DNA from: Bacteroides sp. UBA1317
Lineage (GTDB): Bacteria > Bacteroidota > Bacteroidia > Bacteroidales > Bacteroidaceae
Length of the DNA stretch: 30,207 bases
Assembly (NCBI GenBank): GCA_002307035.1
Contig: DBTL01000064.1
Location: 1 to 30,207, forward strand
Direction of reading: 5' to 3'
Shown here: positions 8,100 through 17,060 of the stretch, one piece after another
How positions within the stretch are numbered: the stretch's first letter is position 1
Layout: each line of letters begins with the position of its first letter
Program-made: the position numbers and the translations under genes
The notes under the pieces: model-generated
Told to the model about the DNA's origin: nothing
The model's database searches: none
What the model saw: the letters and a program-made list of their open reading frames with translations, nothing else

Positions 8100-8960
8100 T
8101 TACTCTACAGGAATATAAATCTCTGTTATCAGGTTCTCGGGAACTGTGTCAGACGGATTGTTTATGTACTTCTCAAAGACAGGAGAGTTAACTACTTTAA
8201 ATCCGTTATCCTGAACCAAACGGCCATAAACAGTGTCATAAACAGCTGACAGATTTGAATAAGGCCCTTTATAGCGAAATATAACATACTTTCCACCCAG
8301 AATCTCTTTCACTCCAACTTCACCTTTCGCCTTGGCTGATTTAGAAAGCGCAAGACAGATATCTGTACGAAGCTTATCTGATTCCGTTACTTTAGGATCA
8401 TCATGATATACGCAAAGATACTCTATGCAATTATCGGAAATAAGATTTTCTTCTTGAGCGAATTTAAAGAGCCTCCCCCAGGCACTAGCAAAATCAAGAC
8501 CTTTATAATCCCCTGAAAGACGAATGTAAATAAGCTTTTTAGAAGTAATTTCTTTAACTTCTACACTAACATCAAGATTAGAATTTAATTCTACTTTTTT
8601 CATAATTGTATACTCTTTATTGTTACGATATTCAATAGGTGAAATACCATAAAATTGCTTAAAGAGTTTCGACAAAGATGAAGGCGCATTATATCCTACC
8701 TGATAAGCAATATCACTAATTGTCATATCAGTATAACGAAGCAATCGAGCCGCGGCCTCAATTCGCGTTCGAACAATAAATGCGCCGATAGGCTCACCCA
8801 AAAGAGCCTTCATGATCCGATGAAAATGAAAGGGAGAGAAGTTGGACATTTCTGCCAAAGAGCTTAAATCTATTTCCTCCCCCAGATGGTTGTTGATATA
8901 TTCAACTACCACATTTACACATTTCAGGTATTCGTCTCTTGTCGATGTTCTTTGTTGCAT
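8100..8960 (-). CDS. AraC-family regulator with GyrI-like ligand-binding domain
   Basis: The 286-aa protein has an N-terminal AraC/XylS double helix-turn-helix (about residues 8-112; ISDIAYQVGYNAPSSLSKLFKQ is the second HTH and SPIEYR closes it). A GyrI-like effector-binding domain follows (about 120-286), as in the Rob/SbmC family. Such proteins sense small amphipathic molecules and activate stress or efflux genes, but nothing here identifies the ligand. It has its own -7 box 24 nt upstream and is followed closely by the nuclease-helicase gene on the same strand. No efflux pump lies nearby. The family call is firm; its targets are unknown. Confidence 0.9.
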   Translation of the reverse strand: MQQRTSTRDEYLKCVNVVVEYINNHLGEEIDLSSLAEMSNFSPFHFHRIMKALLGEPIGAFIVRTRIEAAARLLRYTDMTISDIAYQVGYNAPSSLSKLFKQFYGISPIEYRNNKEYTIMKKVELNSNLDVSVEVKEITSKKLIYIRLSGDYKGLDFASAWGRLFKFAQEENLISDNCIEYLCVYHDDPKVTESDKLRTDICLALSKSAKAKGEVGVKEILGGKYVIFRYKGPYSNLSAVYDTVYGRLVQDNGFKVVNSPVFEKYINNPSDTVPENLITEIYIPVE

Positions 8961-8983
8961 ACTTTTTGGTTATTTTCACTCTG

Positions 8984-8991
8984 CAAAGGTA
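8984..8991 (-). promoter_or_regulatory. -7 box for the AraC-type regulator
   Basis: The plus strand reads CAAAGGTA, i.e. TACCTTTG on the minus strand, matching TAnnTTTG, 24 nt upstream of the start codon. No clear -33 element is seen at 19-21 nt. Confidence 0.5.
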
Positions 8992-9025
8992 ACGACAAAC
9001 GATATACACGACTTGTCCTAAGTTG

Positions 9026-9814
9026 CTAACTTACAACTTTCTTTTCTTTAATCAACAAAATGCTCAATTCATATAAAAGGCAAAGGGGAATAGCAACCAC
9101 GCTCAAGGTGAAAGGATCTCCCGTAGGAGTAATGATGGCTGCAACAGCCACAATAATGACAATAGCATGTTTACGGTACTTACGCAAAAAAGCCTTATTG
9201 ACAACGCCCATCAGTGATAGTAGCCATGCAACAAGAGGTAGTTCGAAAGCTAACCCCATGCACAGTACCAGAACCATGAAATTATCGATGTAAGAGTTTA
9301 AAGAGATACGATTCTCAATCTCCGCACTAAGTTCGTAAGTAGAAAGAAAGCGTAACGTAAGTGGATAAACCATGAAATAGCCCACAAGTACTCCAATAAA
9401 AAACATGACCGTACCAACACATAAGGCCCTCTTCACTCCTTTTTGTTCGTTGGGATACAATGCCGGACGAATAAAATTCCATATTTCAAAAAAGAGATAG
9501 GGCATAGCTGTTACTACTGACATCCAAAATGCAGTAGACATGTGAATGAAAAAGGGAGCAGCCAGATTGATATTAATAAGTTTAACTGAAAATTCCTTCG
9601 TGAAGAAATCATCAGTCAACTGCAACGATTCTCCCATGGATCGTAACAGCGAATAGAACACAAAATCATTGTGACAAGGCGCAAGTATTACATGGTCGAA
9701 CAGCCAGGGCATTGCAATGAAATAGCCCACAGCTAGCACAAACCAAACTCCGAAAATACGAAAAAGGACTTTGCGCAACTCGTCCAAATGATCCCAGAAG
9801 GTCATTTCGGCCAT
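9026..9814 (-). CDS. tatC: Sec-independent (twin-arginine) translocase subunit TatC
   Basis: The 262-aa inner-membrane protein is the signal-peptide receptor of the Tat system, which exports folded proteins. The start MAEMTFWDHLDELRK carries the conserved N-terminal F-x-x-HLxELR motif, with the Glu that contacts the twin-arginine signal. Six hydrophobic segments are visible, with FFEIWNFIRPALYPNE after helix 2 and ITPTGDPFT in the last periplasmic loop. Its ATG lies 2 nt after the tatA stop, so the two are translationally coupled. No separate TatB is seen, as in minimal TatAC systems. Length is normal for the family. Confidence 0.95.
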   Translation of the reverse strand: MAEMTFWDHLDELRKVLFRIFGVWFVLAVGYFIAMPWLFDHVILAPCHNDFVFYSLLRSMGESLQLTDDFFTKEFSVKLININLAAPFFIHMSTAFWMSVVTAMPYLFFEIWNFIRPALYPNEQKGVKRALCVGTVMFFIGVLVGYFMVYPLTLRFLSTYELSAEIENRISLNSYIDNFMVLVLCMGLAFELPLVAWLLSLMGVVNKAFLRKYRKHAIVIIVAVAAIITPTGDPFTLSVVAIPLCLLYELSILLIKEKKVVS

Positions 9815-9816
9815 TG

Positions 9817-10044
9817 CTACTCTTTCTTCTCGTTTGTTTCAGATGGTTTTTCAACCTCATCCTTGGCTTTGTTTATTTCGTCTTTGGCTTCGTTTACTCC
9901 TTCTTTGAAGCTTTTCACACCTTTACCAAGGCCTTTCATTAGTTCAGGAATTTTTTTCCCTCCAAACAACAAAAGTATAAGCAATGCCAGAATAATAAAC
10001 TCTGATCCACTGGGCAGAAAGCCTAATAATAAATGGTTAACCAT
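9817..10044 (-). CDS. tatA: Twin-arginine translocase pore subunit TatA
   Basis: The 75-aa protein has the TatA/Hcf106 plan: a short periplasmic N-terminus, one transmembrane helix (FIILALLILLLFG), the FGGKKIPELMKGLGKG hinge and amphipathic helix, then a highly charged Lys/Glu tail. The start at 10044 (MVNHLLLG) is preferred over an upstream in-frame ATG at 10080, because a -7 box at 10082-10089 places transcription initiation at about 10078. It is the first gene of a tatA-tatC unit. With no tatB nearby it probably does both the TatA and TatB jobs, which is inference from known TatAC systems. Confidence 0.92.
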   Translation of the reverse strand: MVNHLLLGFLPSGSEFIILALLILLLFGGKKIPELMKGLGKGVKSFKEGVNEAKDEINKAKDEVEKPSETNEKKE

Positions 10045-10081
10045 AAGTATGATAATTAGGTAATTAATTAAATAGTGCATA

Positions 10082-10113
10082 CAAAACTAAACAAAAGTCA
10101 GCACGCAGCCAAA
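10082..10113 (-). promoter_or_regulatory. Promoter of tatA-tatC
   Basis: On the minus strand TTTG (plus CAAA, 10110-10113) is followed after 20 nt by TAGTTTTG (plus CAAAACTA, 10082-10089), close to the Bacteroidales consensus. It lies between murF-alr and tatA, so the tat genes need not depend on read-through from murF-alr. Confidence 0.62.
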
Positions 10114-10144
10114 GGTTTCCTCTTTTTAGTCTCTTTTTGTCAGA

Positions 10145-12610
10145 TCAATCTTGAAAATAGATTCTCTTTACACGAGTAGAAACACTAGTCAGCACTTCAT
10201 AAGGAATGGTCTCAAGCATATCCGACAGTACGGTTATTGGCAAATCGTCTCCAAAGATAATCACTTTATCGCCTTCTTTGCAGTCAATACCTGTCACATC
10301 TATCATGCATACATCCATGCAAATGTTACCCACGTAGAAAGCTTTCTTGCCATTCACTAAGCAATAGCCTTTCCCATTACCCAAATGTCTATTCAAGCCA
10401 TCGGCATAACCTATAGGTATGGCAGCAATGCGGGAGTCACGCGTCAGATGTCCTTTTCTGCTATAGCCCACCGTATCCTCAGCCGACACATTACGAATTT
10501 GAAGGATGGTTGTCTTTAGTGTACTTACATTATATATAATAGAGTTATCTATCGGACTGACCCCGTAAAGGCCTATGCCAAGTCTTACCATATCGAGTTG
10601 TGCTTCAGGAAAGCGTTCGATGCCCGCTGAGTTACAGATATGACGGAGAATTTTATGAGGAAACGAAGCTTGTAACTCTGTCGAAGCTTTATCAAATATT
10701 TCAATTTGGCGACGGGTAAAGGCATCAAACTGATCACTGTCACTTCCCACCATGTGAGAGAAGACTGAACGTGGTATCACTGCATTTTGTGCTTTCAAGC
10801 GTTTGATAAGAGCCGGAACTTCTTCAATAGCAAATCCCAAGCGATGCATACCGGTATCCAACTTTATATGAATAGGGAAATTAGTAATTCCCTCTTTCTC
10901 GGCTTCTTTAATGAGAGCATCCAGAAGATGAAAGCTATAAACTTCAGGCTCTAGTTTATAATCAAACAAGGTTTTGAATGCGGTCATTTCAGGATTCATG
11001 ATGATAATAGATCCCGTAATACCGGCTTTGCGTAAGTCGGAGCCTTCGTCAGCCACAGCCACAGCCAAATAATCAACTCGATGTTCCTGAAGAGTCTTAG
11101 CTATTTCGTATGAACCGGCTCCATAAGCAAATGCCTTGACCATACAAACCATCTTCGTTTCGGGCTTCAGCTTGCTTCGGTAGTAATTCAGATTATTAAT
11201 CAACGCATTCAGATTGATTTCCAGAATGGTCTCATGCACCTTTAACTCCAAACCTTCAGAAACGATATCAAACCCAAAACTCCGAGATCCTTTAACGAGA
11301 ATAATCTCATTCCTGAGTTGTTTAAAAATATCAGATGTCTGTAATGCCTCTGTATTTGGAAAGAAATACTTTTCAATATCAAAGCGAGAAGCACAAGATG
11401 AAATTTCGTTGCCCACACCAATAATCTTTTCTATTCCCCGGCTATGTACAAGTTGGGCTACTTTCCGATAAAGTGTAGTAGTACTTTGACCTGTTTCCAA
11501 AAGATCTGAAAGAATCAACGTACGCTTTAATCCTTTCGCCAAAGAACGTCGATAGAGAAAATCGAGTGCTATATCCAGAGACGCTAAGTCCGAATTATAA
11601 CTATCATTGATAAGCACACAATTATTCTTTCCTTCTTTCACTTCCAGACGCATCGCTATAGGCTCCAGATGCGACATCCGTTCGGTGATTTGTTCAGGGG
11701 AGAGCATCAGATAAAGACATACGGCAAGACAGTTAAGTGAATTCTCTATAGACGCATCATCAATAAAAGGTATACGAAAGGTATTGTCCATCTCAAGATA
11801 ACGATAAGAAATGGTGGTAAACTCACTTTCTTTCTTTATACCACTAATATATAGAGGTCTCTCCATGTCTTTGCACGACCATGCTATTTCACGAGCAGTA
11901 AACATTGATTTGGCAACGCAATTACTGATCAACTCATTGTCACCATTATAGATAATGACTTCACTATCTTTAAAAAGTAGCAACTTCTCCATGCACTTTT
12001 CCTGAAGTGAAAAGAAGTTCTCTTGATGAGCGCCACCAATATTAGTGAGCACTCCAATGGTAGGCTTAATGATGCTCTGTAAAGAGCGCATCTCTCCTGT
12101 CTCAGAAATACCTGCCTCAAAGATACCAAGTTCGGAGGTTTCATTCATCTGCCACACAGATATAGGTACTCCGATCTGAGAGTTATAGCTTCTGGGTGAA
12201 CGAACGATGTTGCGCTCAGGGCTGAGCAACTGATGCAACCATTCTTTTACTATCGTTTTGCCATTACTACCCGTGATACCAATTACAGGAATCTGGAACT
12301 GTTCTCGATGGTGTTCGGCCAACTTTTGCAATGCTTTGAGCGGATTGGGAACCAACAGAAAATTACAGTTATCATAAGTCTTATTATCATTGAGTTCGGC
12401 ACTTACAACAAAATTCCGAACGCCACGGGCATACAGATCAGGAATGTACTTTGATCCATCATTTCTTTTCGTAGGCAAAGCAAAAAAGAGAGTCTCTTCT
12501 GGAAAACACAACGACCGGCTATCAGTAAGTAACCAATCAATCTTAGTATCTAAATTACCTAAACGCTTAGCACCTATTTGTTTTGCTATTGATTTAATTG
12601 TATATGACAT
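10145..12610 (-). CDS. Bifunctional UDP-MurNAc-tripeptide:D-Ala-D-Ala ligase / alanine racemase (MurF-Alr fusion)
   Basis: The 821-aa protein joins two peptidoglycan-precursor enzymes. The MurF half (about 1-455) has the ATP-binding GSNGKT at 114-119 and adds D-Ala-D-Ala to the UDP-MurNAc-tripeptide. The alanine racemase half (about 461-821) starts TILEINLNALINNL; Lys492 in MVCMVKAFAYGAGS is the PLP lysine and Tyr716 in VGYSRKG the opposing catalytic base. The usual VKADAYGHG reads VKAFAYGAG here, so the Asp and His are Phe and Ala; I believe this is common in Bacteroidetes fusions, but that is from memory. The racemase half supplies D-Ala for the substrate of the ligase half. The start overlaps the end of the upstream GSCFA gene by 25 nt, suggesting translational coupling. 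Confidence 0.95.
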   Translation of the reverse strand: MSYTIKSIAKQIGAKRLGNLDTKIDWLLTDSRSLCFPEETLFFALPTKRNDGSKYIPDLYARGVRNFVVSAELNDNKTYDNCNFLLVPNPLKALQKLAEHHREQFQIPVIGITGSNGKTIVKEWLHQLLSPERNIVRSPRSYNSQIGVPISVWQMNETSELGIFEAGISETGEMRSLQSIIKPTIGVLTNIGGAHQENFFSLQEKCMEKLLLFKDSEVIIYNGDNELISNCVAKSMFTAREIAWSCKDMERPLYISGIKKESEFTTISYRYLEMDNTFRIPFIDDASIENSLNCLAVCLYLMLSPEQITERMSHLEPIAMRLEVKEGKNNCVLINDSYNSDLASLDIALDFLYRRSLAKGLKRTLILSDLLETGQSTTTLYRKVAQLVHSRGIEKIIGVGNEISSCASRFDIEKYFFPNTEALQTSDIFKQLRNEIILVKGSRSFGFDIVSEGLELKVHETILEINLNALINNLNYYRSKLKPETKMVCMVKAFAYGAGSYEIAKTLQEHRVDYLAVAVADEGSDLRKAGITGSIIIMNPEMTAFKTLFDYKLEPEVYSFHLLDALIKEAEKEGITNFPIHIKLDTGMHRLGFAIEEVPALIKRLKAQNAVIPRSVFSHMVGSDSDQFDAFTRRQIEIFDKASTELQASFPHKILRHICNSAGIERFPEAQLDMVRLGIGLYGVSPIDNSIIYNVSTLKTTILQIRNVSAEDTVGYSRKGHLTRDSRIAAIPIGYADGLNRHLGNGKGYCLVNGKKAFYVGNICMDVCMIDVTGIDCKEGDKVIIFGDDLPITVLSDMLETIPYEVLTSVSTRVKRIYFQD

Positions 12611-13575
12611 TGTTCTATTTCTTTTTGTACATCTAAGTACGGGTATTTTTCCTTAAGTTGATTTATCTTTAACACTATTTGTCCTAAAAATCGTTTATAT
12701 TCTTCGGACTCTTTTCGGAATGGTTTATGTGTCAATGCTTTATGAATATCATCGCATTCCTTCATTATTTGTTTGGTTTTTCTTGAAAAATAGAGAGTAC
12801 CAAAATTCTCCCAAATATATTGAATAGCCTTTGATGAAGGATGAAGCATATCATCTGCATAGAATCGATAATCGCGAAGATCATCCATCACGATTTCATA
12901 TGCGGGAAAGTAAAAAACGGATTCAGGAAAAGCTTCTTGCAAACGATCAATGGCCAAAAGCAGGGTCGCTTTACTTATCTGATTAGCATGTAACCCATCT
13001 TTGAGATGGCGGATGGGACTAACAGTTAAAATAATCTTTAAGCAAGGTCGTTGCTGAAGAAGAGTGCGAATGAGAGAAGTGTAATCGGCAACAATATTCT
13101 CTACCGTAAGCATGGAACGCAAAAAATGATTCGCCGGAAGCTTATGGCAATTGGAAACAACCTGCCCTGTCTCCTTTAACGTATAAACCCAAGCTGTGCC
13201 GAAAGTAATGATCAAATAGTCCAACTGAATAATTGCTTCATGAGCTTCATCCAAACGATTGTTTATACGCTTTAAACACTGATCCTGAGTCGAATCAGAA
13301 AACGAGCCGTGGTGCATGTAACTATGAAAACAATCACGATAGAAAAGTAAATTTTGGGAAGTATATTGTTTACCGGCAATCATCTCATGCAAAGCTTTGG
13401 AAACAGACAATGGATTATAAAGTATGCCGTAAGGATTGACCTGACAAGCAAATTTGTTTTGTACCATAAAAGTCCCAATGTTCTCGGCAAAGCAAGAACC
13501 CATTAGCAAACCTTTGTGAGAATGATCAATGAAAAAATTCTGTTTCGGAAACTCTATGGCTGTCCTAAAATCCAT
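12586..13575 (-). CDS. GSCFA-domain protein
   Basis: The 329-aa protein carries the family-naming motif GSCFAENIG near residue 27, and LDYLIITFGTAWVYTL, LTVSPIRHLKDG and DDMLHPSS further on. These resemble the GDSL/SGNH hydrolase fold (Ser28, Asn33 and a C-terminal Asp/His block), so it may be an esterase or acetyltransferase-like enzyme. GSCFA proteins are often encoded next to murF-alr in Bacteroidales, and here the two genes overlap by 25 nt, hinting at a role in cell-envelope modification. No signal peptide is visible, so it is probably cytoplasmic. Family assignment is strong; the reaction is unknown. Confidence 0.88.
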   Translation of the reverse strand: MDFRTAIEFPKQNFFIDHSHKGLLMGSCFAENIGTFMVQNKFACQVNPYGILYNPLSVSKALHEMIAGKQYTSQNLLFYRDCFHSYMHHGSFSDSTQDQCLKRINNRLDEAHEAIIQLDYLIITFGTAWVYTLKETGQVVSNCHKLPANHFLRSMLTVENIVADYTSLIRTLLQQRPCLKIILTVSPIRHLKDGLHANQISKATLLLAIDRLQEAFPESVFYFPAYEIVMDDLRDYRFYADDMLHPSSKAIQYIWENFGTLYFSRKTKQIMKECDDIHKALTHKPFRKESEEYKRFLGQIVLKINQLKEKYPYLDVQKEIEQCHIQLNQ

Positions 13576-13598
13576 CGCTTTATCAGTTTAAGTAAGCA

Positions 13599-13628
13599 CA
13601 AACATACAGAAATAATCCTAAAAACAAT
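13599..13628 (-). promoter_or_regulatory. Promoter of the GSCFA-murF-alr unit
   Basis: The plus strand reads CAAACATA (13599-13606), i.e. TATGTTTG on the minus strand, a TAnnTTTG -7 box 23 nt upstream of the GSCFA start. CAAT (ATTG on the minus strand) at 13625-13628 is 18 nt away and may be a weak -33 element. Confidence 0.5.
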
Positions 13629-13700
13629 AAGAGATTCATTAAGATAGTCAAGTCTTCACAAAATTCCGATTGAAAAACAAACACTTCAGCTTATTTATAC

Positions 13701-13708
13701 TAATTTTG
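13701..13708 (+). promoter_or_regulatory. -7 box for dxs
   Basis: TAATTTTG matches TAnnTTTG and lies 19 nt before the dxs ATG. A second match, TAAATTTG at 13712-13719, is too close to the start to serve alone. No convincing -33 TTTG is seen. Confidence 0.45.
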
Positions 13709-13727
13709 CAATAAATTTGCCCAAACA

Positions 13728-15641
13728 ATGAAAAACGAATTCATATATACCCTGCTAAACAATATTTCATATCCGGAAGACTTGCGAAAACTAAGCATTG
13801 ATCAGCTTCCCGAAGTATGTAAAGAGCTGAGGCAAGACATTATAGAAGAATTATCCTGCAACCCTGGCCATTTTGCGGCCAACTTGGGTGTGGTAGAACT
13901 TACCGTAGCATTACATTATGTTTATAATACGCCCTACGACCGCATTGTGTGGGATGTTGGGCATCAAGCTTACGTCCACAAAATACTAACAGGAAGGCGT
14001 AAATCCTTCTTTACCAACAGAAAGATGAATGGCATACGTCCTTTCCCCTCTCCTGAAGAAAGTGAATATGACACCTTTACCTGCGGACATGCTTCAAATT
14101 CTATTTCAGCTGCATTAGGAATGGCAGTAGCAGCTAACAAAAAAGGAGAAAAAGATCGGCACGTGGTAGCTGTGATAGGTGATGGATCCATGAGTGGCGG
14201 ACTGGCCTTCGAAGGCTTAAACAATGCGTCTGGAACTCCGAATAACCTCTTGATTATTCTCAACGACAATGATATGTCCATCGACCGCAGTGTGGGCGGG
14301 ATGAAACAATATTTAGTCAACCTGACGACTTCAAATCGCTATAATCGCCTTCGCTTCGAAGCATCCAAGATACTATTTAAGATGGGAGTTTTAAACGAGA
14401 GTAGACGCAAAAGTCTCATACGCTTTGCCAATAGCGTGAAGTCGATGTTAGCCCAACAACAAAATATCTTTGAAGGGATGAACATCCGTTACTTTGGCCC
14501 AATTGACGGGCACGACGTAAAAAACATCTCACGTATATTGCGAGATATAAAAAACATGCAGGGGCCTAAAATACTTCATCTGCACACCATCAAAGGAAAA
14601 GGATTTGAACCCGCAGAGAAACAAGCCACACTATGGCATGCTCCGGGAAAGTTCAATCCGGAAACCGGCATACGAATTACCGCAAACACAGATGACCTTC
14701 CCCCACTCTTTCAAGATGTATTTGGCAATACTCTGGTAGAACTGGCCAAAAACAATAAAAAGATTATAGGAGTTACTCCTGCCATGCCTACAGGCTGTTC
14801 GATGAATATACTGATGGACAAAATGCCCGATAGAGCCTTTGACGTAGGCATTGCCGAAGGACATGCAGTGACTTTCTCTGGAGGAATGGCTAAAGAAGGA
14901 TTGATGCCATTTTGCAACATCTACTCTTCATTCATGCAACGAGCCTACGATAATATCATCCACGACGTGGCTATCCAAAATTTGAATGTAATCTTTTGTC
15001 TTGACCGAGCAGGATTGGTAGGAGAAGATGGTCCCACTCACCACGGTGCGTTCGACTTAGCTTATTTAAGACCAATTCCCCATCTCACCATTGCATCACC
15101 CATGAATGAACATGAACTGAGAAAAATGATGTACACAGCTCAGCTACCCGATAAAGGCCCGTTTGTCATTCGCTACCCCAAAGGAAGAGGATCGCTGGTT
15201 GATTGGCAATGCCCATTTGAAGAAATAGAAGTAGGCACCGGTCGCAAGATAAAGAACGGAGAGGAAATCGCAGTACTAACCATAGGCCCTATAGGCAATA
15301 CAGCAGCAGAGGCAATTGAAGCCGCTACCAAAGAGAACATCTCTATTGCCCATTATGACGTACGTTTTTTGAAGCCTCTAGATGCGAACATGCTACATGA
15401 GATAGGAAGCAAGTTCAAAAAAATACTAACCATTGAAGACGGAGTTATTCAAGGTGGCATGGGCAGCGCCATTCTCGAATTTCTATCCGATAACAACTAT
15501 TATCCAAAAGTAGTACGCATGGGACTACCGGATAAATTCATCCAACACGGAAGCATAGCCGAGCTGCATCAACTCTGCGGCCTAGATGCAACCAGCATTT
15601 ATCAGGCAATTATGCATCTGAACGCCCATGAAACGGAATAA
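13728..15641 (+). CDS. dxs: 1-deoxy-D-xylulose-5-phosphate synthase
   Basis: The 637-aa thiamine-diphosphate enzyme condenses pyruvate and glyceraldehyde 3-phosphate into DXP, the first step of the MEP isoprenoid pathway. Visible hallmarks are NPGHFAANLGVVELTVALH, WDVGHQAYVHKILTGR, the TPP motif GDG at 151-153 with NDNDMSID, the DXS-specific FGPIDGHD, and the catalytic Glu377 in IAEGHAVTF (equivalent to E370 of E. coli). Also present are DRAGLVGEDGPTHHG and the transketolase C-terminal domain. Length is normal for the family. It begins a rightward run with trkA and trkH (70-nt gap), a neighbourhood I recall from other Bacteroides genomes. It provides precursors for menaquinone and undecaprenyl phosphate. 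Confidence 0.97.
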   Translation: MKNEFIYTLLNNISYPEDLRKLSIDQLPEVCKELRQDIIEELSCNPGHFAANLGVVELTVALHYVYNTPYDRIVWDVGHQAYVHKILTGRRKSFFTNRKMNGIRPFPSPEESEYDTFTCGHASNSISAALGMAVAANKKGEKDRHVVAVIGDGSMSGGLAFEGLNNASGTPNNLLIILNDNDMSIDRSVGGMKQYLVNLTTSNRYNRLRFEASKILFKMGVLNESRRKSLIRFANSVKSMLAQQQNIFEGMNIRYFGPIDGHDVKNISRILRDIKNMQGPKILHLHTIKGKGFEPAEKQATLWHAPGKFNPETGIRITANTDDLPPLFQDVFGNTLVELAKNNKKIIGVTPAMPTGCSMNILMDKMPDRAFDVGIAEGHAVTFSGGMAKEGLMPFCNIYSSFMQRAYDNIIHDVAIQNLNVIFCLDRAGLVGEDGPTHHGAFDLAYLRPIPHLTIASPMNEHELRKMMYTAQLPDKGPFVIRYPKGRGSLVDWQCPFEEIEVGTGRKIKNGEEIAVLTIGPIGNTAAEAIEAATKENISIAHYDVRFLKPLDANMLHEIGSKFKKILTIEDGVIQGGMGSAILEFLSDNNYYPKVVRMGLPDKFIQHGSIAELHQLCGLDATSIYQAIMHLNAHETE

Positions 15642-15711
15642 AAAAAACGATATAACAACAATAGCCACAAGCCAAACAATCAAAACTTGTATTGGCAAAT
15701 GCATATAGAAG

Positions 15712-17052
15712 ATGAAAATAATTATTGCCGGTGCCGGAGCTGTAGGCACGCATTTAGCCAAATTATTATCCCGCGAGAGACAGGATATTATCTTAATAGA
15801 CGACAGTGAAGAGAAGTTGAGCACATTAAGTTCTAACTTTGACTTGATGACCGTTTGCGCTTCTCCTTCCTCCATCTCCGGCCTCAAAGAAGTTGGTGCG
15901 AAAGATGCAGATCTGTTCATAGCCGTAACTCCCGACGAAAGCAGGAACATGACAGCTTGCATGATAGCAAGTAATTTGGGAGCAAAAAAGACGGTAGCCC
16001 GAATTGATAATTACGAATATCTATTGCCTAAAAACAAAGAATTCTTTAAAAAATTGGGAGTAGACTCGCTTATCTATCCAGAAATGCTGGCCGCTAAAGA
16101 AATCGTATCATCTATGCGGATGAGCTGGATTCGTCAATGGTGGGAATTTTGTGGAGGAGCCCTTATCCTATTAGGTACCAAGATGAGAGAGAGTGCAGAG
16201 ATTCTCAACATTCCTCTTCAAGAGTTGGGTGGTACAAATACGCCCTATCACATTGTAGCGATCAAGCGAGGCAACGAAACAATCATCCCCCGAGGTAACG
16301 ACGTAATCAAACTATACGACATTGTGTACTTCACCACCATCAAAAAGTATATTCCCTATATCCGGAAAATAGCAGGAAAAGAAGATTATGCTGACGTACG
16401 TAAAGTCATGATTATGGGGGGGAGCCGCATTGCTGTTCGTACTGCACAATATGTGCCCGACTATATGCAAGTAAAAATAGTGGAGCATGACGTGAACCGT
16501 TGTAATCGGCTAACGGAACTTTTAGATGACAAAGTCATGATCATTAATGGCGATGGGCGCGACATGGACCTGCTAACAGAAGAAGGTATGAAAAACACCG
16601 AAGCTTTTGTCGCACTAACAGGAAATTCAGAGACAAATATTCTGGCATGCTTGGCAGCCAAGCGAATGGGAGTAAGCAAAACTGTAGCCGAAGTGGAAAA
16701 CATAGACTACATCAGCATGGCCGAAAGTCTGGATATCGGGACAGTCATCAACAAAAAAATGATTGCTGCCAGCCATATTTACCAAATGATGCTCGATGCC
16801 GATGTTTCAAATGTAAAAAGTTTAACCTTTGCCAATGCCGAAGTGGCCGAATTTACCGTTAAGTCCGATTCTAAAGTAGCTAAACATCTGGTTAAAGACC
16901 TTGGGTTACCCAAGGGAGCCACCATTGGCGGATTAATCAGAAATGGAGAAGGAGTTGTTGTTACGGGAGATACGCTGATACGTGCCGGTGATCATGTAGT
17001 GGTATTCTGCCTGAATATGATGATAAAGAAAATAGAGAAGTTCTTTAATTAA
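15712..17052 (+). CDS. trkA: Trk potassium uptake regulatory subunit TrkA
   Basis: The 446-aa cytoplasmic protein gates the TrkH channel through NAD(H)/ATP binding. It has the duplicated RCK layout: RCK-N 1 (residues 1-125, IIAGAGAVGTHLAK is the nucleotide-binding loop, with acidic DD at about 28), RCK-C 1 (about 140-220), RCK-N 2 (about 230-350, VMIMGGSRIAVRTA) and RCK-C 2 (about 365-446). In the second Rossmann domain the glycine loop is degenerate (GGSRIA), so nucleotide may bind mainly in the first. It sits 8 nt before trkH and is certainly co-transcribed with it. Confidence 0.95.
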   Translation: MKIIIAGAGAVGTHLAKLLSRERQDIILIDDSEEKLSTLSSNFDLMTVCASPSSISGLKEVGAKDADLFIAVTPDESRNMTACMIASNLGAKKTVARIDNYEYLLPKNKEFFKKLGVDSLIYPEMLAAKEIVSSMRMSWIRQWWEFCGGALILLGTKMRESAEILNIPLQELGGTNTPYHIVAIKRGNETIIPRGNDVIKLYDIVYFTTIKKYIPYIRKIAGKEDYADVRKVMIMGGSRIAVRTAQYVPDYMQVKIVEHDVNRCNRLTELLDDKVMIINGDGRDMDLLTEEGMKNTEAFVALTGNSETNILACLAAKRMGVSKTVAEVENIDYISMAESLDIGTVINKKMIAASHIYQMMLDADVSNVKSLTFANAEVAEFTVKSDSKVAKHLVKDLGLPKGATIGGLIRNGEGVVVTGDTLIRAGDHVVVFCLNMMIKKIEKFFN

Positions 17053-17060
17053 CGTCTGAA

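Noticed and set aside
15582..15962. 126-aa minus-strand frame spanning the dxs-trkA junction
   Set aside because: Overlaps two certain genes on the opposite strand and has no recognisable motif.
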